Positions 27,226 to 34,189 of a stretch of 50,653 nucleotides of DNA are shown piece after piece. A model generated the notes under the pieces. That model was not told the DNA's origin and did not search any database. It saw only the letters and a program-made list of their open reading frames with translations. Made by a program: the position numbers and the translations under genes. Within the stretch, counting starts at the first letter, position 1, and each line of letters begins with the position of its first letter. Source of the DNA: Candidatus Zhuqueibacterota bacterium (GTDB lineage Bacteria; Zhuqueibacterota; QNDG01; JABMRT01); assembly GCA_013202295.1 (NCBI GenBank), contig JABMRT010000137.1, forward strand, positions 1-50,653, given 5' to 3'.

Positions 27226-27331
27226 AAACTCCTTAATCTCGTTCCAACGCGGAGCATTTGAACGAGGTGATATGTCATTTCCATTCCAGGATGGATGTCC
27301 TGGCCGATAGGTACGGCTATCTAATATTATG
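27214..27331 (+). mobile_element. Gene-less cassette-like segment
   Basis: 118 bases lie between two G|TT sites. Its first 21 bases, together with the three before them (27211-27234), repeat exactly at 27831-27854, where the toxin-antitoxin cassette begins. Its last 61 bases are copy B of the repeat that ends the toxin-antitoxin cassette. In between is a REP-like palindrome with arms CTCGTTC (27238-27244) and GAACGAG (27260-27266). It therefore looks like a toxin-antitoxin cassette that has lost its genes. Confidence 0.55.
27271..27331 (+). repeat. 61-base repeat, copy B, ending at G|TT
   Basis: Same length and ends as the copies at 25443 and 28449, but the centre has diverged and its hairpin is different (CCAGGA...TCCTGG). 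The right end is CTAATATTATGTTAGCAG, and the GNAT cassette starts at the TT. Confidence 0.6.
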
Positions 27332-27352
27332 TTAGCAGTAGGGGCGGTAGTG

Positions 27353-27826
27353 ATGGCATATAAAATACGAGAATACAGAACGGACGATTTGGGCGGCGTT
27401 ATGTCGTCTTGGGAACATGCTAACGAGCTAGCTCATTCCTTCTTGCCTAAAGAGTTTGTGGATAAAGTACGGCACGACATCCCTAATCTGTATTTACCAA
27501 ATGCAGAGACATGGGTGGCTGACTGTAATGGAAGGGTCGTCGGCTTTATTGCCCTGATTGGGAATGAGATCGGGGCAGTGTTTGTCGAGCCGAAGTTCCA
27601 TAGCAAAGGTATCGGTAGGGCGTTAGTGGACAAAGCTCAAGAATTGCGAGGTGAGCTTGAAGTCGAAGTGTTTGAATTGAACGCTATCGGGCGGAAATTC
27701 TATTCCAAGTGTGGCTTCAGGCTTATGAATGAAAAAATACACGAAGATACCGGCAACAAAGTGTTGCGCCTAAAATTGACTGCTAACAAATCGCTCAACG
27801 TGGATCGCGAAGACACGGCCGATTAG
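27353..27826 (+). CDS. GNAT-family N-acetyltransferase, cassette gene
   Basis: 157 residues from ATG 27353; an upstream in-frame ATG at 27329 spans the recombination site and was rejected. The GNAT core is present: VGFIALIGNEIGAVFVEPKF (beta4), then HSKGIGRALVDKAQE, the acetyl-CoA pyrophosphate loop (Q/RxxGxG/A type), and FYSKCGFRLMNEK. The substrate is unknown; small-molecule acetylation is common for such cassette genes. The C-terminal tail TANKSLNVDREDTAD is encoded by the attC site itself, a typical feature of cassette proteins. Its Shine-Dalgarno (GGGGCGG) is weak. Confidence 0.85.
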   Translation: MAYKIREYRTDDLGGVMSSWEHANELAHSFLPKEFVDKVRHDIPNLYLPNAETWVADCNGRVVGFIALIGNEIGAVFVEPKFHSKGIGRALVDKAQELRGELEVEVFELNAIGRKFYSKCGFRLMNEKIHEDTGNKVLRLKLTANKSLNVDREDTAD

Positions 27827-27841
27827 CTCCGTGTTAGCACA
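27778..27841 (+). repeat. attC recombination site of the GNAT cassette
   Basis: R'' ACTGCTAAC (27779-27787) is the exact reverse complement of the nine bases GTTAGCAGT at this cassette's own left end (27331-27339), as expected when a circular cassette has integrated. Inside are AATCGCT and CGTG on the left arm and CACG and AGC on the right arm, followed by CCGTGTTAGC with the G|TT at 27833/27834. Cassette limits are therefore 27332-27833. Confidence 0.82.
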
Positions 27842-27852
27842 ATAAAAACTCC

Positions 27853-27888
27853 TTGACATTATGACGTCATGGCGTTATAATGTGTCAT
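27853..27888 (+). promoter_or_regulatory. Consensus promoter with embedded palindromic operator (toxin-antitoxin)
   Basis: TTGACA (27853-27858), a 17-base spacer and TATAAT (27876-27881) are perfect sigma-70 hexamers. The spacer holds the 10-base palindrome ATGACGTCAT (27861-27870), and a further half-site GTCAT lies at 27884-27888. This is the expected layout for autorepression by a ribbon-helix-helix antitoxin with its toxin. Confidence 0.8.
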
Positions 27889-27918
27889 AGGGTATTTCTT
27901 TATTCAAGGAGAACTATC

Positions 27919-28152
27919 ATGGCAGTTTTGAAGAAAAGAGCAACTATTTATTTCGATCCTGATATCCATCGGGTTCTGAAATTTAAATCCGCATCCACAA
28001 ATAAATCTATATCAGAACTTATTGATATTGCGATAAGATATGAATTGGCTGAAGATGAAGAAGACATTCGAACATTTAAAGAAAGAGAAAAAGAATCTAC
28101 GATATCATTCGAATCTGTTCTGAAGGATTTAAAGGATAATGGAAAAATATAA
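27919..28152 (+). CDS. Ribbon-helix-helix antitoxin (RelB/CopG-like)
   Basis: 77 residues from ATG 27919, which follows AAGGAGAAC; a start at 27880 would lie within the promoter. RATIYFDPDIHRVLKFKSASTNKSISELIDIAIRYEL (in parts RATIYFDPDIHRVL and SISELIDIAIRYEL) is a ribbon-helix-helix DNA-binding fold of the CopG/MetJ type. The charged C-terminal tail (EDEEDIRTFKEREKE...) would bind and block the toxin. It overlaps the toxin start by 14 bases and most likely represses its own promoter through the ATGACGTCAT operator. Confidence 0.88.
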   Translation: MAVLKKRATIYFDPDIHRVLKFKSASTNKSISELIDIAIRYELAEDEEDIRTFKEREKESTISFESVLKDLKDNGKI

Positions 28153-28396
28153 AATTGAATTCATAAAATCTGCTGTAAAAGAACTTAATTCTATCCCTGA
28201 TAAAGACATTAATAAAATCATTAAAAAAATTCAATCATTAGAACAAAATCCAAGACCTGATGGATGTGTTAAACTCACAGGTAAAGAACAATATAGAATT
28301 AGACAGGGACGTTATAGGATATTATATTCTATAGAAGATGATCGATTGATAATTTTTGTAGTAAAAATTGGTCATAGGAAAGATATTTATAGATAA
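28139..28396 (+). CDS. RelE/ParE-superfamily toxin
   Basis: 85 residues, the normal RelE size: YKIEFIKSAVKELNSIPDKDINKIIKKIQSL, then NPRPDGCVKLTGKEQYRIRQGRYRILYSIEDDRLIIFVVKIGHRKDIYR (in parts). The motifs LTGKEQYRIRQGRYRILY and the terminal HRKDIYR carry the Arg, Lys and Tyr residues used for ribosome-dependent mRNA cleavage in RelE. It is made with the upstream antitoxin from an overlapping frame. Such modules are frequent in chromosomal integrons and are thought to stabilise cassette arrays. Confidence 0.9.
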   Translation: MEKYKIEFIKSAVKELNSIPDKDINKIIKKIQSLEQNPRPDGCVKLTGKEQYRIRQGRYRILYSIEDDRLIIFVVKIGHRKDIYR

Positions 28397-28418
28397 TTTT
28401 AATCTTTTTAGGCAACGA

Positions 28419-28444
28419 GATCGCGTCTGTGATTGTCCATTCCG
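28419..28444 (+). pseudogene. Second degenerate butyrate-kinase 3' segment
   Basis: 26 bases match the butyrate kinase segment starting at 24770 at 21 positions, including an exact TCTGTGATTGT. It lies directly behind the RelE toxin and directly before repeat copy C, the same order as at 25392-25503. The match is short, so the call is tentative alone; it gains weight from copy A. Confidence 0.5.
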
Positions 28445-28448
28445 TGTG

Positions 28449-28509
28449 TATGTCATTTCCGGACAGGAGGGATATTCTGTCTGATCGGTAGCGGTTATCT
28501 AATATAATG
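28449..28509 (+). repeat. 61-base repeat, copy C, ending at G|TT
   Basis: About 82% identical to copy A. Internal stem GGACAG...CTGTC; the right end is CTAATATAATGTTATACC. The next cassette begins at T28510 and its first bases match its own R'' box at 30974-30983. Confidence 0.65.
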
Positions 28510-28527
28510 TTATACCCAAGTAAAATT

Positions 28528-30972
28528 ATGCAAAAAAAATTAAAAATAAAGAAGGTGAAGTTTAACAAGGATGACTATGAGGGCTATCAATATGGTCCGC
28601 TAAAAATCGAAAGATATGGTAAAAATATTATTTATTCATCAGATTGGACGCCAGATGAATTTGAAAAACATATAGAAAAAACAAAGAAAGAAAGACCAAA
28701 TCTAAAAATTCAAATTGATCAAAAAGTACAAGAATTAGTAAAAGCATTGAAATCATCAAATATACTTCATGTTTTAACTTCCATTGCCTTTCAAAATATA
28801 TTTTTTAATCCAGAAGTCGATACTGAATCTAGTTTTGAAGGTAATCAAGCATATATTGAGTTTGCTTTGAGCGTTATTACAGCACTGGAAGAGTATTCAT
28901 TTCCTGAGAAAAGCGGAGAATTGTCAGAAAAAGAAACTGACGATGAAGTTGAAGATGGCATAAACGAAAAAATCAAAAATCTAATTAAAGATATTTTAGA
29001 TACTACAATTTGGTATTTCGCTAGTGAGAATGTAGTAAAAAAAGATAGTCGCGAGAAATCAGAAATAAGATATTTATCATTAATGAATTTTTTATTCGTA
29101 CGAGGGGACTCATATAATCAACACAACCTTGAATTGATGAAAGAATTATTCACGCCTCATAATGAATTTTTAAATACACATTTTGGTATAACTATTGATC
29201 AAGTTCTAGTAATAATTAATGATATAGAACAACAGATTGAACAAAATTTAAAAAGGCAAGTCGAACAACTTACTATTTTAAAAAAGATGCATGGATTATA
29301 CATAAAATATGCTGAGGACCCGTCAAACTTTGAAGGGTTAACTTTTGAAGATTTCATGAATAATTATAAACTATTACCAGAAGTGGTTGAATATAAAAAT
29401 GAGTTAGATTTAGCAAGCGAAAATATTAAAAATATACTTTTTGAAATAGATGTTCAAACCAATAAAAAATTCATGGATAACATATCAATTTCACTTGGAG
29501 AAAACAAAGAGTTTTTAAATTTTAAAAAGAGCCCAGGGTGGCCAACTAACAATTCTTTGATTTATCAAAAACCAGTATTACGACATGAAGATAAATATTA
29601 TTGCTTTTGTCCAAAGATACTATCTGAAAACATTAAGCCACTTTTGGAAAGTTGGATACAAGAAAGGGACTCACAATATTTTGACAGGCGTTATCAAAAA
29701 ATTCGTGGAAAATATTTAGAAAATAAAGCGATGGAATATTTAGCGGCCCTATTGCCATCTTCTAATTCATATAAAAATTTGTATTATACTTATGATGAAA
29801 AGGGACAAACCATTCAGGCAGAGTGTGATGGATTAATTATTTATGATAGCAATATTTTAATTGTGGAGATGAAATCATCTCCTTTATCATTATCTGCAAA
29901 AAGAGGAGGTCTAACCTCACTAAAAGAGAATTTAGATGAAATTATTGATTCAGCTTATTCACAAGCGATGCGAACAAGAGATTATATATTTAATACAGAT
30001 GCTCCGGTATTTCGAAATGATAAAGGCGAAATTGAGTTTGAAATTAATGATAAAAACAAATACACCAATTTTTATATTATAAATGTCACACTTGCAAATC
30101 TATCGCCGATTTCATCAAATTTATACTCATTAAAGAATATAAATCTTCTGAAAGAAAGAGAATGGCCTTGGACAATATTTATAAACGATTTGAGAGTGAT
30201 TTCAGAAATTTTAGAAAATGAAACAGTTTTTTTGCTTTATTTAAGTCGAAGAATTCAGGCGAATGAGTTTCCTCAATTTCATGCTTTTGATGAACTTGAT
30301 TTTTTAATGTATTTTTTAAGTGTTGGTCTATATTTCACAGACAATGACTTTCAAGACGTTGATAAATTTATACCAAGAGGTTATACTGAAGATCTAGACA
30401 ATTACTATTTTTTTCTTGAAGGGAAAAGAAGCCATTTTGATAAGCCAAAGTTAAATGTTGATAATCGTATTATTGAACTAATTCGAGAAATTGAATCCGG
30501 AAGAAAATTTGGTTTTTCTGAGATAACTATGATCTTATTGGGATTGTGTAATGAGTCTCATCAAGAATTTTTAGATGCCCTTTCCAAGCAAATTACAAAG
30601 TCCCAATCAGATAAGAAAGACCATGATTTTTCGCTTATACTTAATGACTTTGGTTTAACAACTATAATTACTCATGATATGAACAGAGTTTATCCGAATG
30701 AAGTGGATAGTTATTGTAATTTGAAAATGTATCAAACTAAATATGACACATGGTATTGCCTTGTGGTTGATATTTCTAGCTTTCCACTAAAGACATATAA
30801 GCATAAAAGTATTAACACTACATGGAAATATGATAGTGAATTGGAAAGTAGATTAAAAGAAAAAAAAGAGAAAATACTCAGGCAAGTAAAGTCTCTGAAT
30901 ATGAAAATTGGAAGGAATGATTTGTGTCCATGTTATAGTGGAATTAAATATAAGTTCTGTTGTGGAAAATGA
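28528..30972 (+). CDS. Large PD-(D/E)XK-like nuclease protein with C-terminal SEC-C motif, cassette gene
   Basis: 814 residues from ATG 28528; an ATG at 28507 spans the recombination point and is rejected. Three regions can be seen: a helical N-terminal half (about 1-390, with charged coiled-coil stretches); a restriction-endonuclease-like core in which D434 (ECDGLIIYD) and E447-x-K449 (ILIVEMKSS) have the PD-(D/E)XK spacing, preceded by a Glu-containing helix KYLENKAMEYLAALLP; and a zinc-binding SEC-C end (GRNDLCPCYSGIKYKFCCGK). The DNA is very AT-rich, unlike the flanking operon, which points to recent transfer. Related architectures occur in phage-defence islands, so an anti-phage role is a reasonable guess, not shown. 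Confidence 0.6.
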   Translation: MQKKLKIKKVKFNKDDYEGYQYGPLKIERYGKNIIYSSDWTPDEFEKHIEKTKKERPNLKIQIDQKVQELVKALKSSNILHVLTSIAFQNIFFNPEVDTESSFEGNQAYIEFALSVITALEEYSFPEKSGELSEKETDDEVEDGINEKIKNLIKDILDTTIWYFASENVVKKDSREKSEIRYLSLMNFLFVRGDSYNQHNLELMKELFTPHNEFLNTHFGITIDQVLVIINDIEQQIEQNLKRQVEQLTILKKMHGLYIKYAEDPSNFEGLTFEDFMNNYKLLPEVVEYKNELDLASENIKNILFEIDVQTNKKFMDNISISLGENKEFLNFKKSPGWPTNNSLIYQKPVLRHEDKYYCFCPKILSENIKPLLESWIQERDSQYFDRRYQKIRGKYLENKAMEYLAALLPSSNSYKNLYYTYDEKGQTIQAECDGLIIYDSNILIVEMKSSPLSLSAKRGGLTSLKENLDEIIDSAYSQAMRTRDYIFNTDAPVFRNDKGEIEFEINDKNKYTNFYIINVTLANLSPISSNLYSLKNINLLKEREWPWTIFINDLRVISEILENETVFLLYLSRRIQANEFPQFHAFDELDFLMYFLSVGLYFTDNDFQDVDKFIPRGYTEDLDNYYFFLEGKRSHFDKPKLNVDNRIIELIREIESGRKFGFSEITMILLGLCNESHQEFLDALSKQITKSQSDKKDHDFSLILNDFGLTTIITHDMNRVYPNEVDSYCNLKMYQTKYDTWYCLVVDISSFPLKTYKHKSINTTWKYDSELESRLKEKKEKILRQVKSLNMKIGRNDLCPCYSGIKYKFCCGK

Positions 30973-30973
30973 A

Positions 30974-31076
30974 TGGGTATAACCCACTTGATTGTCCAGG
31001 GGGTGTGCCCCTGGGCGCAAAGAAAAGGAGGGCTAAGCCCTCCAACATAATCCGTCCCGGGGCAGAACCCCAGGAC
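30974..31076 (+). repeat. attC left half plus three palindromes (end of cassette array)
   Basis: R'' TGGGTATAAC (30974-30983) is the exact complement of the left end of the SEC-C cassette (GTTATACCCA, 28509-28518). A stem CCAGGGG/CCCCTGG (30996-31014) follows where the attC hairpin should be, but no GTTA R' box is present, so the site looks truncated. Two further palindromes follow: GGAGGGC/GCCCTCC (31027-31043) and GTCC-GGGG/CCCC-GGAC (31054-31076). These resemble dispersed intergenic palindromes. The acyltransferase gene starts 22 bases later. Confidence 0.65.
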
Positions 31077-31098
31077 GATACAATAAAGGCTTTTTCCC

Positions 31099-32043
31099 AT
31101 GCAACAAATAAAAAAACTTGAAGATCTGGTTCAGGCGGTTAAAAAGAACCAATCCATGACGCTTGCGGTAGCGGCCGGAGAAGATCCCGCAACGATTGAA
31201 GCGATCGCGAAATGTGTTGAAGATGATCTGCTGCGTGTCATCCTGATCGGCAGCGCAGAAAAGGTCGAGGCCATTGCCAAATCGCACAGTGAAGCGTTCG
31301 CGGGTGAGGTTGAAATTGTTCATAGCGAAGACGAAAAGGATGCCGCGCAAAGGGCGGTTCAGCTTGTTCGCAACGGCAAAGCGGGCTTGTTGATGAAGGG
31401 GCTGTTAAGCACCGCCACATTCATGAAAGCAATCCTGGATAAGGAATTCGGTCTGGTGCCGCCCGGTGGATTGCTCACCCATGTCGCGGTCATGGAAGTG
31501 CCCACTTATCCCAAATTACTCATTGTTTCTGACGCGGGAATTATTCCCAATCCCACCATGGATGAAAAGGTCACCATCCTGAATCATACAATCAGGATCG
31601 CGCATCAGTTGGGCAATGCGAATCCCAAAGCCGCGTTGATTTCAGCGGCTGAAAAAATCAACTTCCGGCTGCAATCTTCCATTGACGCCGCAGTGATCAA
31701 GGCCATGGCTGAGCGCAAACAGATCAGGGGTGCGATTGTAGACGGCCCGCTGGCGTTGGATGTCTCACTTTCTCCTGAACATTGCCGGATCAAAGGATTG
31801 GAAAGCCCAATTGACGGCCAGGCCGATATTTTAATTTTCCCCAACATTGAAACCGCAAACACTTTTTATAAAAGCGCCATAATTCTTGCGCATGGCCAAA
31901 GCGCCTCGATTGTGGCGGGGTCGTCCGCGCCGATTGTGCTTTCCTCCCGCGCGGATGACGATGATACCAAATTCTACTCGATTGTTCTCGCCGCGTATCT
32001 GGCGTCGCAGGGCAATCAAATCGAGGATGCGTCCATTGACTAA
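31099..32043 (+). CDS. ptb: Phosphate butyryltransferase (first copy)
   Basis: 314 residues of the Ptb/Pta family: KAGLLMKGLLSTATFMKAIL, LLTHVAVMEVPTYPKLLIVSDAGIIPNPTM (in parts) and AIVDGPLALDVSLSPE are diagnostic. It converts acyl-CoA and phosphate to acyl-phosphate, the substrate of butyrate kinase, so it completes the por/ior-buk route although the cassette array now separates it from the kinases. The stop overlaps the proposed cobO start by eight bases. Confidence 0.93.
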   Translation: MQQIKKLEDLVQAVKKNQSMTLAVAAGEDPATIEAIAKCVEDDLLRVILIGSAEKVEAIAKSHSEAFAGEVEIVHSEDEKDAAQRAVQLVRNGKAGLLMKGLLSTATFMKAILDKEFGLVPPGGLLTHVAVMEVPTYPKLLIVSDAGIIPNPTMDEKVTILNHTIRIAHQLGNANPKAALISAAEKINFRLQSSIDAAVIKAMAERKQIRGAIVDGPLALDVSLSPEHCRIKGLESPIDGQADILIFPNIETANTFYKSAIILAHGQSASIVAGSSAPIVLSSRADDDDTKFYSIVLAAYLASQGNQIEDASID

Positions 32044-32563
32044 ACGCATCGGACTCACAATGCTCATCACAGGAGAGGGCAAAGGCAAAACCACCTCCGC
32101 GTTGGGTCAGGCACTGCGTGCGTCCGGGCAGGGTTTGCGCGTGCTGTTCATACAATTCATGAAAGGGCAGGATGAAACCGGCGAGTTTAAATCCGTCCAA
32201 CAGCATGGATTGTTTGAGATGGTTCAATTTGGCCGATCCGGATTCGTGAATCCATCCAAACCTCAACCGGAAGATTATGAGCTGGCAAAGCAGGGATTCG
32301 AACTGGCCAAGAAAGCTGTCCAAAACAAAACATATGACATGATCATACTGGATGAGATTTTAGTTTCTGTTCACTTGAAATTACTTAAACTTGAGGATGT
32401 GAAATCCTTGATTCAGAATAAACCGGATGAATTGCATCTTGTACTCACCGGCCGTGACGCGCATCAGGATCTCATTGAAATGGCTGATCTCGTGAGCGAG
32501 ATTCGGGCGGTAAAACATCCATTTGAAAAAGGGATTGGAGCGCAACCTGGCATTGAATATTAA
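32036..32563 (+). CDS. cobO: Cob(I)alamin adenosyltransferase (CobO/BtuR type)
   Basis: 175 residues from TTG 32036, chosen because GAGG precedes it and it gives the expected lead-in TKRIGLTMLITGEGKGKTT; ATG 32060 is the alternative. The P-loop GEGKGKTTSALGQALRA is characteristic, followed by VLFIQFMKGQ and MIILDEILVSVHLKLLK (Walker-B-like). It adenosylates cobalamin with ATP to form coenzyme B12, which the class II reductase NrdJ in this window needs. Its place within an acyltransferase operon suggests a link to a B12-dependent acyl-CoA mutase elsewhere (inference). Confidence 0.88.
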   Translation: MTKRIGLTMLITGEGKGKTTSALGQALRASGQGLRVLFIQFMKGQDETGEFKSVQQHGLFEMVQFGRSGFVNPSKPQPEDYELAKQGFELAKKAVQNKTYDMIILDEILVSVHLKLLKLEDVKSLIQNKPDELHLVLTGRDAHQDLIEMADLVSEIRAVKHPFEKGIGAQPGIEY

Positions 32564-33191
32564 ATCCGTGGACTGGTCGCTGTACGCCATTCTAGATGAA
32601 GAGTGGAGGAACGGACGGGACATCCAATCTCTTGCCGAGGACGCGATTCGGGGCGGCATCACTGTCCTGCAATATCGCAACAAAGTGGATGAAAGCGGTC
32701 TGTTTTTTGAAAAAGCAAAGGCGTTGTCAGCGATCACGAAGACACTGGATATTCCACTCATCATTAATGATCGCACAGATATCTCTCTCGCTGTGGACGC
32801 GGACGGCGTGCATGTGGGCCAGCAGGATTTGCCGGTGTTCAAAGCCCGTGAACTTCTTGGTCCTGGTAAAATTATTGGTTTGTCCATCACTAATCCAGAT
32901 CAAATGTCTACCATAGACTTCACGGATTATCTCGGTGTGGGCTCGGTCTATCCTACGGACTCCAAGGCGAATGTCCATTTGGGTGGAATCGGATTGCTGA
33001 AAACCATACGCAAACTCACGACCCTTCCGATTATAGGAATTGGCGGAATCAATGCGGATAATCTTGCACCCGTGTTTCAAGCCGGGTGCGAAGGTGTGTC
33101 TCTGATCTCCGCCATTTTCGGATCGGATAATGTGAAAGGTGCCGCGCGAGAGTTGCGGAAAGCCATTGACATGGCCAGAGAATCCAATTAA
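32553..33191 (+). CDS. thiE: Thiamine-phosphate synthase
   Basis: About 212 residues from TTG 32553, with the true start uncertain (TTG 32523 or 32535, GTG 32568). The barrel motifs are all present: ITVLQYRNK, IINDRTDISLAVDADGVHVGQQDLP (in parts INDRTDI, DGVHVGQQDLP), GVGSVYPTDSK and IGIGGINADN. It joins hydroxymethylpyrimidine diphosphate and thiazole phosphate to thiamine phosphate. Thiamine diphosphate is the cofactor of the Por and Ior complexes encoded upstream, a sensible functional pairing. It overlaps cobO by about 11 bases. Confidence 0.9.
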   Translation: MNIKSVDWSLYAILDEEWRNGRDIQSLAEDAIRGGITVLQYRNKVDESGLFFEKAKALSAITKTLDIPLIINDRTDISLAVDADGVHVGQQDLPVFKARELLGPGKIIGLSITNPDQMSTIDFTDYLGVGSVYPTDSKANVHLGGIGLLKTIRKLTTLPIIGIGGINADNLAPVFQAGCEGVSLISAIFGSDNVKGAARELRKAIDMARESN

Positions 33192-33203
33192 AGGATAACG
33201 CGA

Positions 33204-34100
33204 ATGCTTCAATCGTTTGATCAAATATTTAAAATAGCAAAGCAAAAAGGCGCGAAACGATTCGCAGTGGCCGGCCCGGAAGGGGCGGAGGTACTCAAAG
33301 CTGTGGATGATGCTTACAAAAGAAATTTGATGGTGCCGACTCTGTTTGGCAATCAAGAAGCCATCCAATCGCTGGCAGGTGAACTTCAAATCTCTCTTCA
33401 AAAAATGGAAATTGTTCATTGCCAAACCCCTGATGAGGCCGCGCAGCGTGCCGTCCGTCTGATCGCAGACGGCAAAGCGGATGCCTTGATGAAGGGGATG
33501 ATTTCCTCCCCGTTACTTTTACGGCAAGTGCTTCGACAAGAGTTTGACCTCAGAACCGACCGCCTCCTCAGCCATATCGCAATCCTTGATATTCCAGCGT
33601 ATCACAAACTTGTTGGCATGACGGACGGAGGGATGGTGCCTCATCCAAGTATGGAGCAGAAAGCACAGATTCTCGAAAACGGCCTGGATTTTCTATCCAA
33701 ACTGGGATTGGAATCTCCGAAGGTGGCGATCCTTGCCGCCAATGAAAAAGTCTCCGAAAACCTGCCAGAAACTGTGGATGCGGCCCAGCTTGTCCAAATG
33801 GCGGTGCAGGGACGATTCGGCAAAGCCATCATTGAAGGGCCGGTCTCCCTTGATATTGCGTTTTCCAAAGAGGCGGCGCAAATTAAGCATATTGAAAGTC
33901 AGGTCGCAGGTGATGTAGATTTGCTCTTGATGCCGGATGTGAGCTGCGGCAACATTTTCGCGAAAGGGCTGGTTTACATGGCAAATGCCCTGATCAGCGG
34001 TATAATTGTGGGAGCGAAAATGCCCATTGTGCTCATTTCTAGAGCAGAAAAAACGGAAACTTTGGTGCGATCCATTGCTTTGGCGTGTGCGGTGTCTTGA
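33204..34100 (+). CDS. ptb: Phosphate butyryltransferase (second copy)
   Basis: 298 residues, a paralogue of the gene at 31099: ADALMKGMISSPLLLRQVL, LLSHIAILDIPAYHKLVGMTDGGMVPHPSM (in parts) and AIIEGPVSLDIAFSKE. The two acyltransferases mirror the two butyrate kinases, suggesting two acyl-CoA/acyl-phosphate pairs with different chain preference (for example branched-chain and aryl). It ends the energy-conserving operon. Confidence 0.92.
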   Translation: MLQSFDQIFKIAKQKGAKRFAVAGPEGAEVLKAVDDAYKRNLMVPTLFGNQEAIQSLAGELQISLQKMEIVHCQTPDEAAQRAVRLIADGKADALMKGMISSPLLLRQVLRQEFDLRTDRLLSHIAILDIPAYHKLVGMTDGGMVPHPSMEQKAQILENGLDFLSKLGLESPKVAILAANEKVSENLPETVDAAQLVQMAVQGRFGKAIIEGPVSLDIAFSKEAAQIKHIESQVAGDVDLLLMPDVSCGNIFAKGLVYMANALISGIIVGAKMPIVLISRAEKTETLVRSIALACAVS

Positions 34101-34189
34101 AAGAGATGGGAAAAGGTGTATGGGAAATAAAAGCGATATATCCTGACCTGAAAGAAAACCAATCGAATGATAGTGCATTTGTGAAAACG

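Noticed and set aside
27329-27352. Earlier start for the GNAT gene
   Set aside because: That ATG straddles the recombination point, so it would belong to two cassettes; ATG 27353 fits the family.
27211-27854. Insertion sequence bounded by 24-base direct repeats
   Set aside because: No transposase inside; the repeats fit two cassette starts better than target duplications.
28507-28527. Earlier start for the SEC-C gene
   Set aside because: The ATG spans the G|TT site; ATG 28528 lies wholly within the cassette.
30996-31076. Possible CRISPR repeats (three palindromes in a row)
   Set aside because: The three palindromes differ in sequence and there are no regular spacers.
31886-32035. Long N-terminal extension of cobO
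   Set aside because: It overlaps ptb by over 150 bases and is Arg-rich noise; the CobO P-loop region starts near 32036-32060.
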